Notes: generated by a model from the sequence alone, not told the origin. Numbered from the stretch's first letter, positions 27,015-36,287 are shown. The stretch: 64,000 bases of DNA from Alteriqipengyuania bathyomarina_B (GCF_038594605.1 NZ_JBCFZM010000002.1:434001-498000); one strand, 5' to 3'. Numbers and translations: made by a program.

Positions 27015-28706
27015 ATGCCCACGCAGCTCGACACTACCTTGGACACGATCATGGACCAGCTCGTCGCACCCGGCGGTCCGGCCGAAACTGTGCCGTTTAC
27101 CCGCAACGGCGTGACCATGCCCGTTTTCAAGAACGCCCCGCCGAGCCTCGCGGACTATTTCGCGCATTATTGCACCCAGCATAAGGACGTCGAATTCGTC
27201 GTCGACGCCGGCTGCCGACTGACCTTCGGAGAGGCTTACGATGCGGCGCGCCATGTCGCGGCAGGGCTGCTTGCCAACCACAAGCTCATCAAGGGCGACC
27301 GGATCGGCATCGCGGCGCGCAACTCGGTCAACTGGATCATCGCCTATATGGGCATCACCATGGCGGGCGGCTGCGCCGCGCTGGTCAACGGTTTTTCGAC
27401 CGGCGAGGAAATGGCGGACGCGATCCGCATGGTCGGCTGCCGGATCGTGCTGGCGGACCGCAAGCGTGGCGAGCGGCTGGAGGGCACCGACCACGGCGCG
27501 CGAATCGTTTCGCTGAAGCACGATTGCGCGCCAGCGGAAGGCCTCGCGTCGGTATGGGGCGATCCCGATACGGTAGCGCTACCAACTTTGGGGCCGGACG
27601 ATTATGCGACGCTGCTCTACACCTCGGGCTCGACCGGCCGGTCGAAGGGTGCCTATTCGGACCATCGCGGCGTGATTCACGGCACGATGAGCTACGTGAT
27701 GCAGAGCCTGATGGCGCTCACCTATATCTCGGGAAAAGGGGAAGCGCCGAGCCTGCAGCCCTGCGCGCTGGTCGCCGTGCCGCTGTTCCACGTGACGGGC
27801 GAAGTGCCTGTGTTCCTGCAGAGCTTCGCGCTGGGGCGCAAGCTGGTGCTGATGAAGAAATGGGATGCAGGCGAAGCGCTGCGCCTGACCGAGGCCGAGA
27901 AGGTGACCTATTTCACCGGCGTGCCGCTCATGAGCTACGAGATGGCGACCCATCCGGACCGCGACAAATACGACACGTCGTCCTGCACCTCCTTCGCCGC
28001 CGGCGGCGCGCCGCGTCCGGCCGATCACGTCACTGCGATCAAGGATGCCTTTCCCGGAGGCTTCCCGCTGCTCGGCTACGGCCTGACCGAAACCAACGCG
28101 ATCGGCTGCGGAAACTTCAACGAGAATTACCTCGCCAAGCCCACCAGCACGGGCAAGGCCAGCCGACCGATCGTCGACCTCGCGATCCTCGACGATTCGG
28201 GCAACAAGCTGCCGACCGGCGAAGTGGGCGAGGTGTGCATTCGCACCGCCGCTAATTTCCTCGGCTATTGGGACAATCGCGAGGCCACGCGCGAAGCCTT
28301 TACCGACGATCTCTATTTCCGCACCGGCGACCTGGGTCGGCTGGATGAGGACGGCTATCTGTTCATCGTCGACCGCAAGAAGGACATCATCATTCGCGGG
28401 GGCGAGAACATCAGCTGCCTCGAAGTCGAGGAAGCGATCTACGCGCATGACGATGTAATCGAATGCACGGTCTTCGGCCTGCCCGACGATCGCTACGGAG
28501 AGATCGTGGGCGCCGTCTATCTGCCGAGAGAGGGCACGGACCTGAGCGAGGAGCAGCTCGCCGCCTTCCTCGAGACCAAGCTCCCGCCCTTTAAGCGTCC
28601 CGCAAAGATCTGGCGCGCGAGCGAGACGCTGCCGCGTCTCGGCACGCAGAAGATCGACCGCAAGACCATGCGCGAGCAATATACCAAGGTCTACACCTCC
28701 TCTTGA
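27015..28706 (+). CDS. AMP-dependent acyl-CoA synthetase/ligase
   Basis: A 563-residue adenylate-forming enzyme. The phosphate-binding loop is Y-T-S-G-S-T-G-R-S-K-G-A, the A5 motif is G-Y-G-L-T-E-T, and A7/A8 read Y-F-R-T-G-D-L-G-R and D-R-K-K-D-I-I-I-R-G-G-E-N-I-S. The C-terminal lysine is in R-L-G-T-Q-K-I-D-R, close to the usual P-x-x-x-x-G-K. It should activate a fatty or aromatic acid to its CoA thioester in the cytoplasm; chain length is undetermined. The ATG at 27015 has GAGAGGA seven bases upstream. It is coupled to glnD by a TTGA overlap. Confidence 0.93.
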   Translation: MPTQLDTTLDTIMDQLVAPGGPAETVPFTRNGVTMPVFKNAPPSLADYFAHYCTQHKDVEFVVDAGCRLTFGEAYDAARHVAAGLLANHKLIKGDRIGIAARNSVNWIIAYMGITMAGGCAALVNGFSTGEEMADAIRMVGCRIVLADRKRGERLEGTDHGARIVSLKHDCAPAEGLASVWGDPDTVALPTLGPDDYATLLYTSGSTGRSKGAYSDHRGVIHGTMSYVMQSLMALTYISGKGEAPSLQPCALVAVPLFHVTGEVPVFLQSFALGRKLVLMKKWDAGEALRLTEAEKVTYFTGVPLMSYEMATHPDRDKYDTSSCTSFAAGGAPRPADHVTAIKDAFPGGFPLLGYGLTETNAIGCGNFNENYLAKPTSTGKASRPIVDLAILDDSGNKLPTGEVGEVCIRTAANFLGYWDNREATREAFTDDLYFRTGDLGRLDEDGYLFIVDRKKDIIIRGGENISCLEVEEAIYAHDDVIECTVFGLPDDRYGEIVGAVYLPREGTDLSEEQLAAFLETKLPPFKRPAKIWRASETLPRLGTQKIDRKTMREQYTKVYTSS

Positions 28707-31444
28707 GTGCGCCCCCCCTCTCCGACCAGCGCGCCATCATCGACCGGCGCACGCTTGCCGCAGAGATTGCGGCGGCGGCTTCGCGCGATGCGGTGCTGGC
28801 GCTGCTGCGCGATGCGCTGGAGCAGGGGCGCCAGGAACTGTCGCGACGGCTCGCCGAGCATCCCTCGGCAGGCCACGCGCATTGCGGCGGGCATAGCTTT
28901 CTGCTCGATCAGCTGATCCGGCTGATCCACGATTACGCAGCGGAGCGGCTGGCACCCGTCCCCGAGGGCGAGACCGCCAAGGCGATGACCGTCGTGGCTG
29001 CGGGAGGCTACGGGCGCGAGGAGATGGCGCCGCATTCCGATGTCGATATCGCCTTCATCGTCGAGCGCGCGGAGGACAAGCGGACGGTCGCGCTGGTCGA
29101 GGCGATCCTGTATCTGCTGTGGGACCTTGGCCTGACGGTGGGTCATTCGGTCCGCACGCTCGACGACGTGGTCAGCATGTCAAAAGCCGACGGCACGATC
29201 CTGACCGCGTTGCTCGAATGCCGGTATCTGTGGGGCGACGAAGCGCTCTACGATGCTGCCACGCGCCGCTTCTATGCCGAGGTGGTGGAAGGCACCGAAC
29301 GCCAGTTCGTCGCCGAGAAACTGCGCGAGCGCGATGCGCGGCACAAGCGGATGGGCGACACGCGCTATGTCGTCGAACCCAATGTGAAAGAGGGCAAGGG
29401 GGGCTTGCGCGACCTGCATGCGCTCTACTGGATCGGCAAGTATATCCACCGCGCGCGCAACGCGGCCGAGTTGGTCGATGCGGGCCTTTTCACGAAGGCC
29501 GAATATCGCAGCTTCCGCCGCGCGGAGGGCTTTTTCCTCGCGGTGCGGTGCCACCTGCACGAGATTACGGGCCGCGCCGAGGATCGCCTGACCTTCGATC
29601 TGCAGAAGGAACTCGCGCGCCGGATGAAGTTCGCCGACCGGCGGAGCAAGAGCGCGGTCGAGCGGTTCATGCAGTACTACTTCCTGCAAGCGAAGCGCGT
29701 CGGCTCGCTCACCGGGATATTCCTCGGCCAGCTCGAAGAGCAATTCGCGAAGAAGCGCGCGCGGCGCGGGCTGCTGGCGGGGTTCACCGCACGCCCACGG
29801 ATGCTGCGCGGATATCAGGTCTTTGCGGGCAAGCTTTCCGCGCCGAGCGACGACTGGTTCCGCAAGGACCCGGTGCGGCTGATCGAGATCTTCCAGATCG
29901 CCGAGTCCGAACAGCTGGAGATCGATCCGCGCACCATGCGCCAAGCGGACCGCGACAGCGGCCTCATCAACGACGATGTGCGCGAAGACCCGCGCGCCAA
30001 TGCGCTGTTCCTCGATCTGCTTGCCGGTCGCAACGATCCCGAAATGGTCCTGCGCTGGATGAACGAGGCGGGCGTGTTCGGCCGCTTCGTGCCCGATTTC
30101 GGGCGGGTCAACGCGCAGATGCAGTTCAACATGTACCACCACTACACGGTGGACGAGCACACCATCCGCGCGATCGGATTTCTCAACACAATCGAAAAGG
30201 GCGAGCTGGCGGAAGAGCATCCGCGCGCAACCCGTGCGATCCACCAGCTGAAGAGCCGCCGCGCGCTGTTCGTCGCCACGTTGCTGCACGATATCGCCAA
30301 GGGGCGCGGCGGCGACCACTCGGTGCTCGGCGCCGAGGTGGCCGAGCGGCTGTGCCCCCGGTTCGGGCTGAACGACTACGAGACCGCGCTGGTCGCGTGG
30401 ATGGTGCGCCAGCACCTGCTGATGAGCCACACCGCGTTCAAACGCGATCTCGCCGACCCCAAGACGGTCGAGGATTTCGTGACCGAGGTCCAGACGCTCG
30501 AGCGGTTGCGCCAGCTCGCGGTCCTCACATCGGTCGATATCCGCGCAGTCGGCCCCGGCACCTGGAACAGCTGGAAGGGCCAGTTGCTCGGTGAATTATA
30601 CGACCTCTCTTTCGAGCGGTTGCGGCTGGGCCATGTCACCAAGGGCCGCAAGGAACGGGTCGCCGCAAAGAAGGCGCAGGTGCGCGACGCATTGGGCGAC
30701 AAGGCCGCGCTGATGGACCAGAAGGGCGATCTGTTCACCGCGCCCTACTGGATCGCGGAGCCGGTCGACATCGCAGCGCGCAACATCGTGCAATATTCCG
30801 TCGCGCGCGATCTCGGCGAGGCGCTGTCGGTCCATTGCGAGGCGGACGAGGAACGCGGCGCAACGCTCGTCACCGTGATCGCGGCGGACCATCCGGGCAT
30901 TTTCATGCGGATCGCGGGCGCGATCCACCTCGTCGGCGGCAACATCATCGACGCACGAGTCCACACGACGCGCACCGGCTATGCGGTCGACAACTTCCTG
31001 GTGCAGGACCCGCTGGGTCGGCCCTTCGGCGAAGACAACCAGCTCGAGCGGATCGAGCGCAGCATTGCCGATGCGCTGGAAAGCGGCGCGAAGCTCGTTC
31101 CCAAGCTCGCCCAGCGCCCACTTCCGCGGCGGGGCGCGGACGCTTTCGAGGTGCGGCCCTCGGTCACATTCGACAACGACGCATCGCACCGCTTCACCGT
31201 GGTCGAGGTCGCCGCGCGCGATCGCCCGGCCCTGCTCAACCGGCTGGCGCGCGCGCTATTCGAACAGCATGCGATGATCCGTTCGGCCCACATCACGCAT
31301 TACGGCGAGCGCGCGGCGGATACGTTTTACGTCACCGATCTGACGGGCGACAAGATCACCGATCCGGGACGGCTGGAGGCGCTGCGCGCCGCATTGGTCG
31401 AGGCCGCCAGCGACGAGATGCAGGCCGAGCTGGAGCCTGCCTGA
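28703..31444 (+). CDS. glnD: Bifunctional uridylyltransferase/uridylyl-removing enzyme (PII)
   Basis: Senses glutamine and uridylylates or deuridylylates PII proteins, controlling nitrogen metabolism. 913 residues, usual for the family. The nucleotidyltransferase motif is A-G-G-Y-G-R-E-E-M-A-P-H-S-D-V-D-I-A (near residue 100), the HD hydrolase has L-L-H-D-I-A-K-G-R-G-G-D-H-S (near 530), and two ACT domains cover about 710-790 and 830-905. The start is a TTG at 28703 overlapping the ligase stop (TTGA), with no better start nearby; it has no clear Shine-Dalgarno and probably relies on translational coupling. Confidence 0.96.
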   Translation: MSAPPLSDQRAIIDRRTLAAEIAAAASRDAVLALLRDALEQGRQELSRRLAEHPSAGHAHCGGHSFLLDQLIRLIHDYAAERLAPVPEGETAKAMTVVAAGGYGREEMAPHSDVDIAFIVERAEDKRTVALVEAILYLLWDLGLTVGHSVRTLDDVVSMSKADGTILTALLECRYLWGDEALYDAATRRFYAEVVEGTERQFVAEKLRERDARHKRMGDTRYVVEPNVKEGKGGLRDLHALYWIGKYIHRARNAAELVDAGLFTKAEYRSFRRAEGFFLAVRCHLHEITGRAEDRLTFDLQKELARRMKFADRRSKSAVERFMQYYFLQAKRVGSLTGIFLGQLEEQFAKKRARRGLLAGFTARPRMLRGYQVFAGKLSAPSDDWFRKDPVRLIEIFQIAESEQLEIDPRTMRQADRDSGLINDDVREDPRANALFLDLLAGRNDPEMVLRWMNEAGVFGRFVPDFGRVNAQMQFNMYHHYTVDEHTIRAIGFLNTIEKGELAEEHPRATRAIHQLKSRRALFVATLLHDIAKGRGGDHSVLGAEVAERLCPRFGLNDYETALVAWMVRQHLLMSHTAFKRDLADPKTVEDFVTEVQTLERLRQLAVLTSVDIRAVGPGTWNSWKGQLLGELYDLSFERLRLGHVTKGRKERVAAKKAQVRDALGDKAALMDQKGDLFTAPYWIAEPVDIAARNIVQYSVARDLGEALSVHCEADEERGATLVTVIAADHPGIFMRIAGAIHLVGGNIIDARVHTTRTGYAVDNFLVQDPLGRPFGEDNQLERIERSIADALESGAKLVPKLAQRPLPRRGADAFEVRPSVTFDNDASHRFTVVEVAARDRPALLNRLARALFEQHAMIRSAHITHYGERAADTFYVTDLTGDKITDPGRLEALRAALVEAASDEMQAELEPA

Positions 31445-31543
31445 CCGCCCGGCGCAGCGCTCGATTGCGTAAAACGCAAGTTGATGAAGCCCTGCGTCGC
31501 AGTGCCTATGAAGAAGAGCGCCTGAAGGCGTCGCGGATTACGA

Positions 31544-31592
31544 TGTGAAAGAGCGGGCCAGCGACGCTAGCACCGGGCGCGCGGGTAGGAAA
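31544..31592 (+). repeat. Dispersed intergenic repeat, copy A
   Basis: Shares TGTGAAAGAGCG, then ACGCTAGC, then CCGGG and GTAGGA in the same order and near-identical spacing with 36399-36445. Both copies are intergenic, which suggests a small dispersed element or conserved regulatory/terminator sequence. Confidence 0.5.
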
Positions 31593-31600
31593 ATGCGTGG
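31590..31600 (+). repeat. Left copy of 11-bp direct repeat flanking the AT-rich insert
   Basis: AAAATGCGTGG, repeated identically at 32495-32505 on the far side of the HEPN-like gene. It may be a target-site duplication or a recombination remnant. Confidence 0.45.
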
Positions 31601-31712
31601 CGGCTATGGGGTGGGAAGCGGACGGACACCCTTCTTGATCAATACCCCGAATAGTGGCCTTGCCTCGGCGCGGGTAGAACTGGCGTAGTTGGATGGTAGC
31701 TGTGAAAAGGGA

Positions 31713-32453
31713 ATGGCCTTGAAAGAGGTTCAAATCGAAGAAGTCGATAGGATCGCAGCGCGGAACCTGATTATTGAAATCACTGCACAACGCTTTGCCG
31801 CTGCTCGCACCGCTACCGATTTCGAAAAGCGCGTTTTGGCAGAAGCTGAGGCGCTGGGCGAATTTGCGAGGAATGCGGGCACTCGCACCTATTGCATTCT
31901 CGTTGTCTCGTTCTTGGAAGACACCTTCCGCGAGAACTTTGTGGAACGATGGCAAATCAGACCTTCTCAGCGGAATGATTTTTTTGGTGCCAATGGGCCA
32001 CTCAGTACTTTTGCACAACGTATAACGTTAGCGTCGGGAATGAGCTGGCTGCCCGAGTGCTTCGTCAATGAGGCTGGCTTGTTGCGAAAAATAAGGAACG
32101 AACTTGCACACAATCATCGCATCCATTCGCTTATCCAAGACCCTTTGCTTAGTTGGGCCAATAACCTGAAGCCAGCAGAGACGGTCTGGATAAACGAAGA
32201 GCGGACGAGATACCGCGATGCCTATGACGCAGCCGACAGAGAGACCCAGCTTAGGATAAGGATATTTTGTGTAGCACTGCACATCATCGCCGCAGTTGTT
32301 TCTAGGTCAAAAAATATCGCAAATGAGTTGCCAACGAACTACAGGGCAAGTGAAGATTGGCGCGGGATGACGGATATTGAGCAAGGATTAATCGATGCAA
32401 TGGTGCGTCATGCCTACTTAAGTCTCGGCATTCCGCCATCGATAACACCATAG
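31713..32453 (+). CDS. MltR/HEPN-like protein, probable horizontally acquired gene
   Basis: A 246-residue soluble protein. The middle reads G-P-L-S-T-F-A-Q-R-I-T-L-A then L-L-R-K-I-R-N-E-L-A-H-N, the pattern of the MltR family; R-N-E-L-A-H fits the Rx4H signature of HEPN-fold RNases. Whether it is a nuclease, regulator or immunity gene is not known. The base composition is visibly AT-richer than the neighbours and codon use differs (frequent TTG, ATA, AAA), which suggests recent transfer. The ATG at 31713 is close behind AAGG; an in-frame TTG at 31689 is an alternative. No partner toxin/antitoxin gene is next to it. Confidence 0.75.
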   Translation: MALKEVQIEEVDRIAARNLIIEITAQRFAAARTATDFEKRVLAEAEALGEFARNAGTRTYCILVVSFLEDTFRENFVERWQIRPSQRNDFFGANGPLSTFAQRITLASGMSWLPECFVNEAGLLRKIRNELAHNHRIHSLIQDPLLSWANNLKPAETVWINEERTRYRDAYDAADRETQLRIRIFCVALHIIAAVVSRSKNIANELPTNYRASEDWRGMTDIEQGLIDAMVRHAYLSLGIPPSITP

Positions 32454-32466
32454 GACTAGTCCTATG
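32449..32466. repeat. 18-bp perfect palindrome at the end of the HEPN-like gene
   Basis: CATAGGACTAGTCCTATG is fully self-complementary with no spacer and includes the TAG stop codon of the HEPN-like gene. It may be a hairpin, a protein site or the trace of an integration junction. Confidence 0.6.
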
Positions 32467-32494
32467 AGCCTGCTTCGGCAATGTCGTCTTTAGA

Positions 32495-32505
32495 AAAATG
32501 CGTGG
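32495..32505 (+). repeat. Right copy of 11-bp direct repeat flanking the AT-rich insert
   Basis: AAAATGCGTGG, identical to 31590-31600. GC-rich, native-looking sequence resumes immediately after it. Confidence 0.45.
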
Positions 32506-32553
32506 GCCGGACCTCGCCGTCTCCCAACCGGGTCGCAAGCAGCCCCTACCCTG

Positions 32554-33225
32554 TCACCCCCGCTCGCCGAACAGCGCCGATCCCACGCGGATATGCGTCG
32601 CGCCAAGCATGATGGCCGTCTCGTAGTCCGCGCTCATCCCCATGCTGAGAGCCCAGGCGCCCGGTTCGGGCTCGTGTCGCCGCGCCAGCTCGTCGAGCAG
32701 GGCGAAGAAGGGTGCGGGCTCCTTGTCCGCCGGGGGGATGCACATCAGGCCGAGCAGCGGGATATCCGCCTCGCGCGCCTGATCGATCAGCGCGGGCAGG
32801 TCGGGGATTGCGCAGCCGCCCTTCTGCTCTTCCTCGCCGACATCGACCTGGATGAAGCACGGCACGCGCTTGCCCAGCTTGTCGTAGGCTTTGGCCAGCG
32901 CCTTGAGCAGGCTTGACCGGTCGAGCGAATGGATCACATCGAAGGTCGCCGCCGCATCTTCCGCTTTGTTCGATTGGAGCTGCCCGATCAGGTGCAGTTC
33001 CACTTCGTCGTAGCGCGCGCGCAGATCGGGCCACTTGGCCTGCGCTTCCTGCACGCGGTTTTCGCCGAACACGCGATGCCCCGCCTCCAGCACCGGCTCG
33101 ATCTTCTCAACAGGATGCGTTTTGCTCACCGCGATCAGGTTGACCTCATCCCGCTCGCGCTTGGCGATCTTGCACGCGCGGGCGATCCGCTCTTCGACTT
33201 GGCCAAGGGCTGCTGCACTATCCAT
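32554..33225 (-). CDS. YggS-family pyridoxal-phosphate homeostasis protein
   Basis: A 223-residue PLP-binding protein of the PLPBP/YggS family, which buffers vitamin B6 and has no known catalysis. The PLP lysine is in L-I-A-V-S-K-T-H-P, and other fixed blocks are F-G-E-N-R-V-Q-E, H-L-I-G-x-L-Q-S-N-K, and the C-terminal L-S-M-G-M-S-A-D-Y-E-x-A-I and R-V-G-S-A-L-F-G-E-R. It is divergent from the ThiE-like gene, with only 25 bases between starts. Confidence 0.95.
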   Translation of the reverse strand: MDSAAALGQVEERIARACKIAKRERDEVNLIAVSKTHPVEKIEPVLEAGHRVFGENRVQEAQAKWPDLRARYDEVELHLIGQLQSNKAEDAAATFDVIHSLDRSSLLKALAKAYDKLGKRVPCFIQVDVGEEEQKGGCAIPDLPALIDQAREADIPLLGLMCIPPADKEPAPFFALLDELARRHEPEPGAWALSMGMSADYETAIMLGATHIRVGSALFGERG

Positions 33226-33250
33226 CGCGCGACGCTATAGCGATTGGACG

Positions 33251-33793
33251 ATGCCGATCCAGCCCCGACCCGAAATGCTACCGCGCCTCTGGCTCTTGTC
33301 CGATGCCCGCAATGATGCGGTGCTCGCCGAAGCGCTTGTCACGATGCCCGAAGGCTCGGGCTTCGTCTTCCGGCACTATCATCTTGGGCCCCCAGAACGC
33401 CGCGAGCGATGGGAAATGCTGCGCAGCATTGTGCGCAGCAAAAATCATCTGCTGGTCCTTTCGGGCGGTGCGGATCAGGGCAAGGAATGGGAGGCGGATG
33501 GCATTTACGGCCCACCCGGAAAGCTCGGCAAGCGCCTCGGCTTGCTGCGCTTCGCCACGGCACATGATGCACGCGAGATCCACCTTGCCAATCGCATCGG
33601 CGCCGACGCGCTGTTCCTCTCCCCGGTCTTTCCCACGCGATCGCATCCCGATGGCCGCGCGCTGGGTGCAACGCTGTTTCACCAGCTTGCAGAGCGCAGC
33701 TCTATCCCCGTCATCGCGCTGGGCGGGATGACGGCGGAGCGCGCACGCGAGCTCGCCGTCACCCGCTGGGCGGCCATCGACGGGCTGTCCTGA
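33251..33793 (+). CDS. Thiamine phosphate synthase-like (ThiE/TenI) protein, degenerate motifs
   Basis: A 180-residue TIM-barrel protein. It resembles ThiE/TenI in L-W-L-L-S-D, A-T-A-H-D-A-R-E, G-A-D-A-L-F-L-S-P-V-F-P-T and the C-terminal V-I-A-L-G-G-M-T. The key ThiE block G-x-H-L-G-Q-x-D is absent, and P-T-R-S-H-P-D-G replaces the phosphate/pyrophosphate-binding P-T-x-T-K. It may therefore be a TenI-like paralogue with another substrate rather than thiamine phosphate synthase. The ATG at 33251 is the first sensible start. Confidence 0.75.
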   Translation: MPIQPRPEMLPRLWLLSDARNDAVLAEALVTMPEGSGFVFRHYHLGPPERRERWEMLRSIVRSKNHLLVLSGGADQGKEWEADGIYGPPGKLGKRLGLLRFATAHDAREIHLANRIGADALFLSPVFPTRSHPDGRALGATLFHQLAERSSIPVIALGGMTAERARELAVTRWAAIDGLS

Positions 33794-33914
33794 GCCCTGC
33801 TCCCGAATCCTCGACGCCCCGGAAGCCGGGAAGCCATTTTCCTTGACGGGGGACTCCCCGAGGATTCATGATGCGTTCCGACCCCCAATCGCGAAGGCCC
33901 CCGGAAGGCACATC

Positions 33915-36287
33915 ATGGCAAGCAAGGCACTCGTCACGACCGAGCAGCTCGACTGGCGCGAAGCGCTGCGCGCCTCGATCGCGCGCGCCGTGCAGATGGC
34001 GGGCGCGCTGATCCTGTTCGGGGCGATGGTGTTCCTTGCGCTTGCGCTCATCAGCTACACGCAGACCGATCCCAGCCCCTCGACCGCGGCCGCGCTCGAC
34101 GGGCCGGTCGCCAACTGGATGGGCCGCGCGGGCGCTTGGGCGTCGGAGCGCGCACTGTTCCTGTTCGGCTGGATCAGCGTGCTGGTGCTGCCGCTGCTCT
34201 ATATCGGGGCGCGCAGCCTCTGGCGCGCCGGGAACGAGGATACCGATCGGTCCACGCACACGCGCTGGTGGCGGCCCGCGGCCATGCTGTTGGCGTCGAT
34301 GGCCTTGCTGGCGAGCGTTGCTGCACTCTCGCTCTCCGATGTGGCGATGGCGCTGCCCGCCGGTGCGGGCGGGCTTGTTGGCCTGCTCGGCGCGAGCGCG
34401 GTCGAGGCGATTGCCGGGCGGATTCTGGGCGAGGCGGCTGGCTGGCTGATCCTCGTCGTCGCGCTCGCCATGCTGGCGGGCGGCGCGCTGATGGTGGCGC
34501 GGGTCTTCGCGATCGACTGGCGCGGGCTGCTGACGCTGCCGAGCATGCCGCGGCAGTTCAAGCGCGAGCGGGCCGATGCCGGCGTGCCCGAAACGAAGTC
34601 CGGCGGCACGAAAAAGCGCACCAGAGCCAAGCCGGTCGTGCAGCAGCCCGACAACGACGTCGACGAGCCCGCGACCGAACCCGCCCGCCGCGCGCCGCAG
34701 ATCGTCGACCCCAAGGTCGCGCCCCGCAAGGCGGACGGCCACGCGATCAACCGCCAAAAGGACATGTTCGCCGATTTCGACCTGCCCTCGATCGAACTTC
34801 TGTCCGACCGTGCCGATGCCAGCATCGTGCCCCTCGACCGGCAGGCGCTGGAGCGCAATGCGCGGCTGCTCGAATCGGTGCTCGACGATTTCAACGTGAA
34901 GGGCGAAGTCACCGCCGTGCGCACCGGTCCGGTGGTGACGATGTACGAGCTGGAGCCTGCACCCGGCACCAAGGCCGCGCGCGTGGTCGGCCTGTCCGAA
35001 GACATCGCCCGCAACATGAGCGCGATTTCCGCGCGCGTCAGCACGATCCCGGGCAAGACGGTGATGGGGATCGAACTGCCCAATGCCGAACGCCAGATGG
35101 TCGGCTTCAAGGAGCTTGCCGAGTGCCGCGACTTCGTCGACGCGCCGGGCGACCTGCCCATCATCCTGGGCAAGGATATCGCGGGCGAGCCCGTAATCGC
35201 CGACCTTGCCGCCATGCCCCACCTGCTGGTCGCGGGCACCACCGGGTCGGGCAAGTCGGTCGGCCTCAACACCATCCTCCTTTCGTTGCTCTACCGCTTC
35301 ACGCCCGCCGAGTGCCGGCTGATCCTGGTCGATCCCAAGGTGCTCGAACTGAAGAGTTACGAGGATATTCCGCACCTCCTCTCCCCCGTCGTGACCGAGC
35401 CGGAGAAGACGATCCGCGCCTTGAAGTGGACGATCGAGGAGATGGAGCAGCGCTACCGCAAGATGAGCGAGGTCGGCGCGCGCAACCTCACCGGCTTCAA
35501 CGACCGCGTGCGCGCGGCCAAGGCCAAGGGCGAACCGCTCGGCCGCCGCATCCAGACCGGCTACGATCCCGAAACCGGCGAGGAGATCGTCGAGGAGAAG
35601 GAGCTCGATTACGAAGAGCTGCCGCTGATCGTGGTGATCGTCGACGAGCTGGCGGACCTGATGGCGGTGGTGGGCAAGGATATCGAGATCCTGATCCGCC
35701 GCCTCACGCAGAAAAGCCGCGCGGCGGGCATCCACCTGATCATGGCCACCCAGCGCCCCTCGGTCGACGTCATCACCGGCGTCATCAAGGCCAACCTGCC
35801 CACGCGGATCAGCTTCAAGGTCACCAGCCGGATCGACAGCCGCACGATCCTGGGCGAGCAGGGCGCGGAAACGCTGCTGGGCAAGGGCGACATGCTGTTC
35901 AAGCCCAACATCGGCAATCTCACACGCGTCCACGGGCCCTTCGTCAGCGACGAGGAAGTGGAGCTGGTGGCCGAACACTGGCGCAAGCAGGGCTCCCCCG
36001 CCTATGTCGATGCCGTGACCGAGGAGCCCGAGAGCGGTGGCGGCTTCGCTTTCGAGGACGAATTCACCGCGAGCGACAACCCGGACGAGCGCAAGTACCG
36101 CCAGGCCTGCCAGGTCGTGTTCGAGAACCAGAAGGCATCCGGTTCGTGGCTCCAGCGCCAGATGGGCGTGGGCTACAACACCGCTGCCAAGTGGATCGAG
36201 CGGATGGAAAGCGAAGGCCTCGTCGGCCCCGCCAACCACGTGGGCCGCCGCGACGTCTACCGCGACAAGGACGGCAACCCGCTCTGA
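33915..36287 (+). CDS. ftsK: DNA translocase FtsK
   Basis: Septal DNA pump that aligns dif sites and clears chromosomes during division. 790 residues from the ATG at 33915, with four N-terminal membrane helices (about 30-180), a charged linker (180-290) and the motor. Walker A is G-T-T-G-S-G-K-S-V-G (about 440) and Walker B L-I-V-V-I-V-D-E-L-A-D-L. The C-terminal gamma winged helix, which reads KOPS sequences, is present (G-S-W-L-Q-R-Q-M-G-V-G-Y-N-x-A). The linker is short compared with E. coli FtsK, as usual in alphaproteobacteria. Confidence 0.96.
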   Translation: MASKALVTTEQLDWREALRASIARAVQMAGALILFGAMVFLALALISYTQTDPSPSTAAALDGPVANWMGRAGAWASERALFLFGWISVLVLPLLYIGARSLWRAGNEDTDRSTHTRWWRPAAMLLASMALLASVAALSLSDVAMALPAGAGGLVGLLGASAVEAIAGRILGEAAGWLILVVALAMLAGGALMVARVFAIDWRGLLTLPSMPRQFKRERADAGVPETKSGGTKKRTRAKPVVQQPDNDVDEPATEPARRAPQIVDPKVAPRKADGHAINRQKDMFADFDLPSIELLSDRADASIVPLDRQALERNARLLESVLDDFNVKGEVTAVRTGPVVTMYELEPAPGTKAARVVGLSEDIARNMSAISARVSTIPGKTVMGIELPNAERQMVGFKELAECRDFVDAPGDLPIILGKDIAGEPVIADLAAMPHLLVAGTTGSGKSVGLNTILLSLLYRFTPAECRLILVDPKVLELKSYEDIPHLLSPVVTEPEKTIRALKWTIEEMEQRYRKMSEVGARNLTGFNDRVRAAKAKGEPLGRRIQTGYDPETGEEIVEEKELDYEELPLIVVIVDELADLMAVVGKDIEILIRRLTQKSRAAGIHLIMATQRPSVDVITGVIKANLPTRISFKVTSRIDSRTILGEQGAETLLGKGDMLFKPNIGNLTRVHGPFVSDEEVELVAEHWRKQGSPAYVDAVTEEPESGGGFAFEDEFTASDNPDERKYRQACQVVFENQKASGSWLQRQMGVGYNTAAKWIERMESEGLVGPANHVGRRDVYRDKDGNPL

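Larger units (their letters stand above)
31445..31712. other. Intergenic region between glnD and the HEPN-like gene
   Basis: Contains no credible gene. It holds the first copy of a dispersed repeat (31544-31592) and the left copy of an 11-base direct repeat (31590-31600) that appears to bound the AT-richer insert. Confidence 0.5.

Noticed and set aside
28703..32453. glnD nucleotidyltransferase and HEPN-like gene as a HEPN-MNT toxin-antitoxin pair
   Set aside because: GlnD is a complete housekeeping enzyme, 268 bases away and of normal composition, whereas the HEPN-like gene sits in a separate AT-rich insert.
33759..36239. Long open frame on the minus strand opposite ftsK
   Set aside because: It is the antisense of a certain gene; its sequence is low-complexity, His/Arg/Asp-rich translation typical of GC-rich shadow frames.
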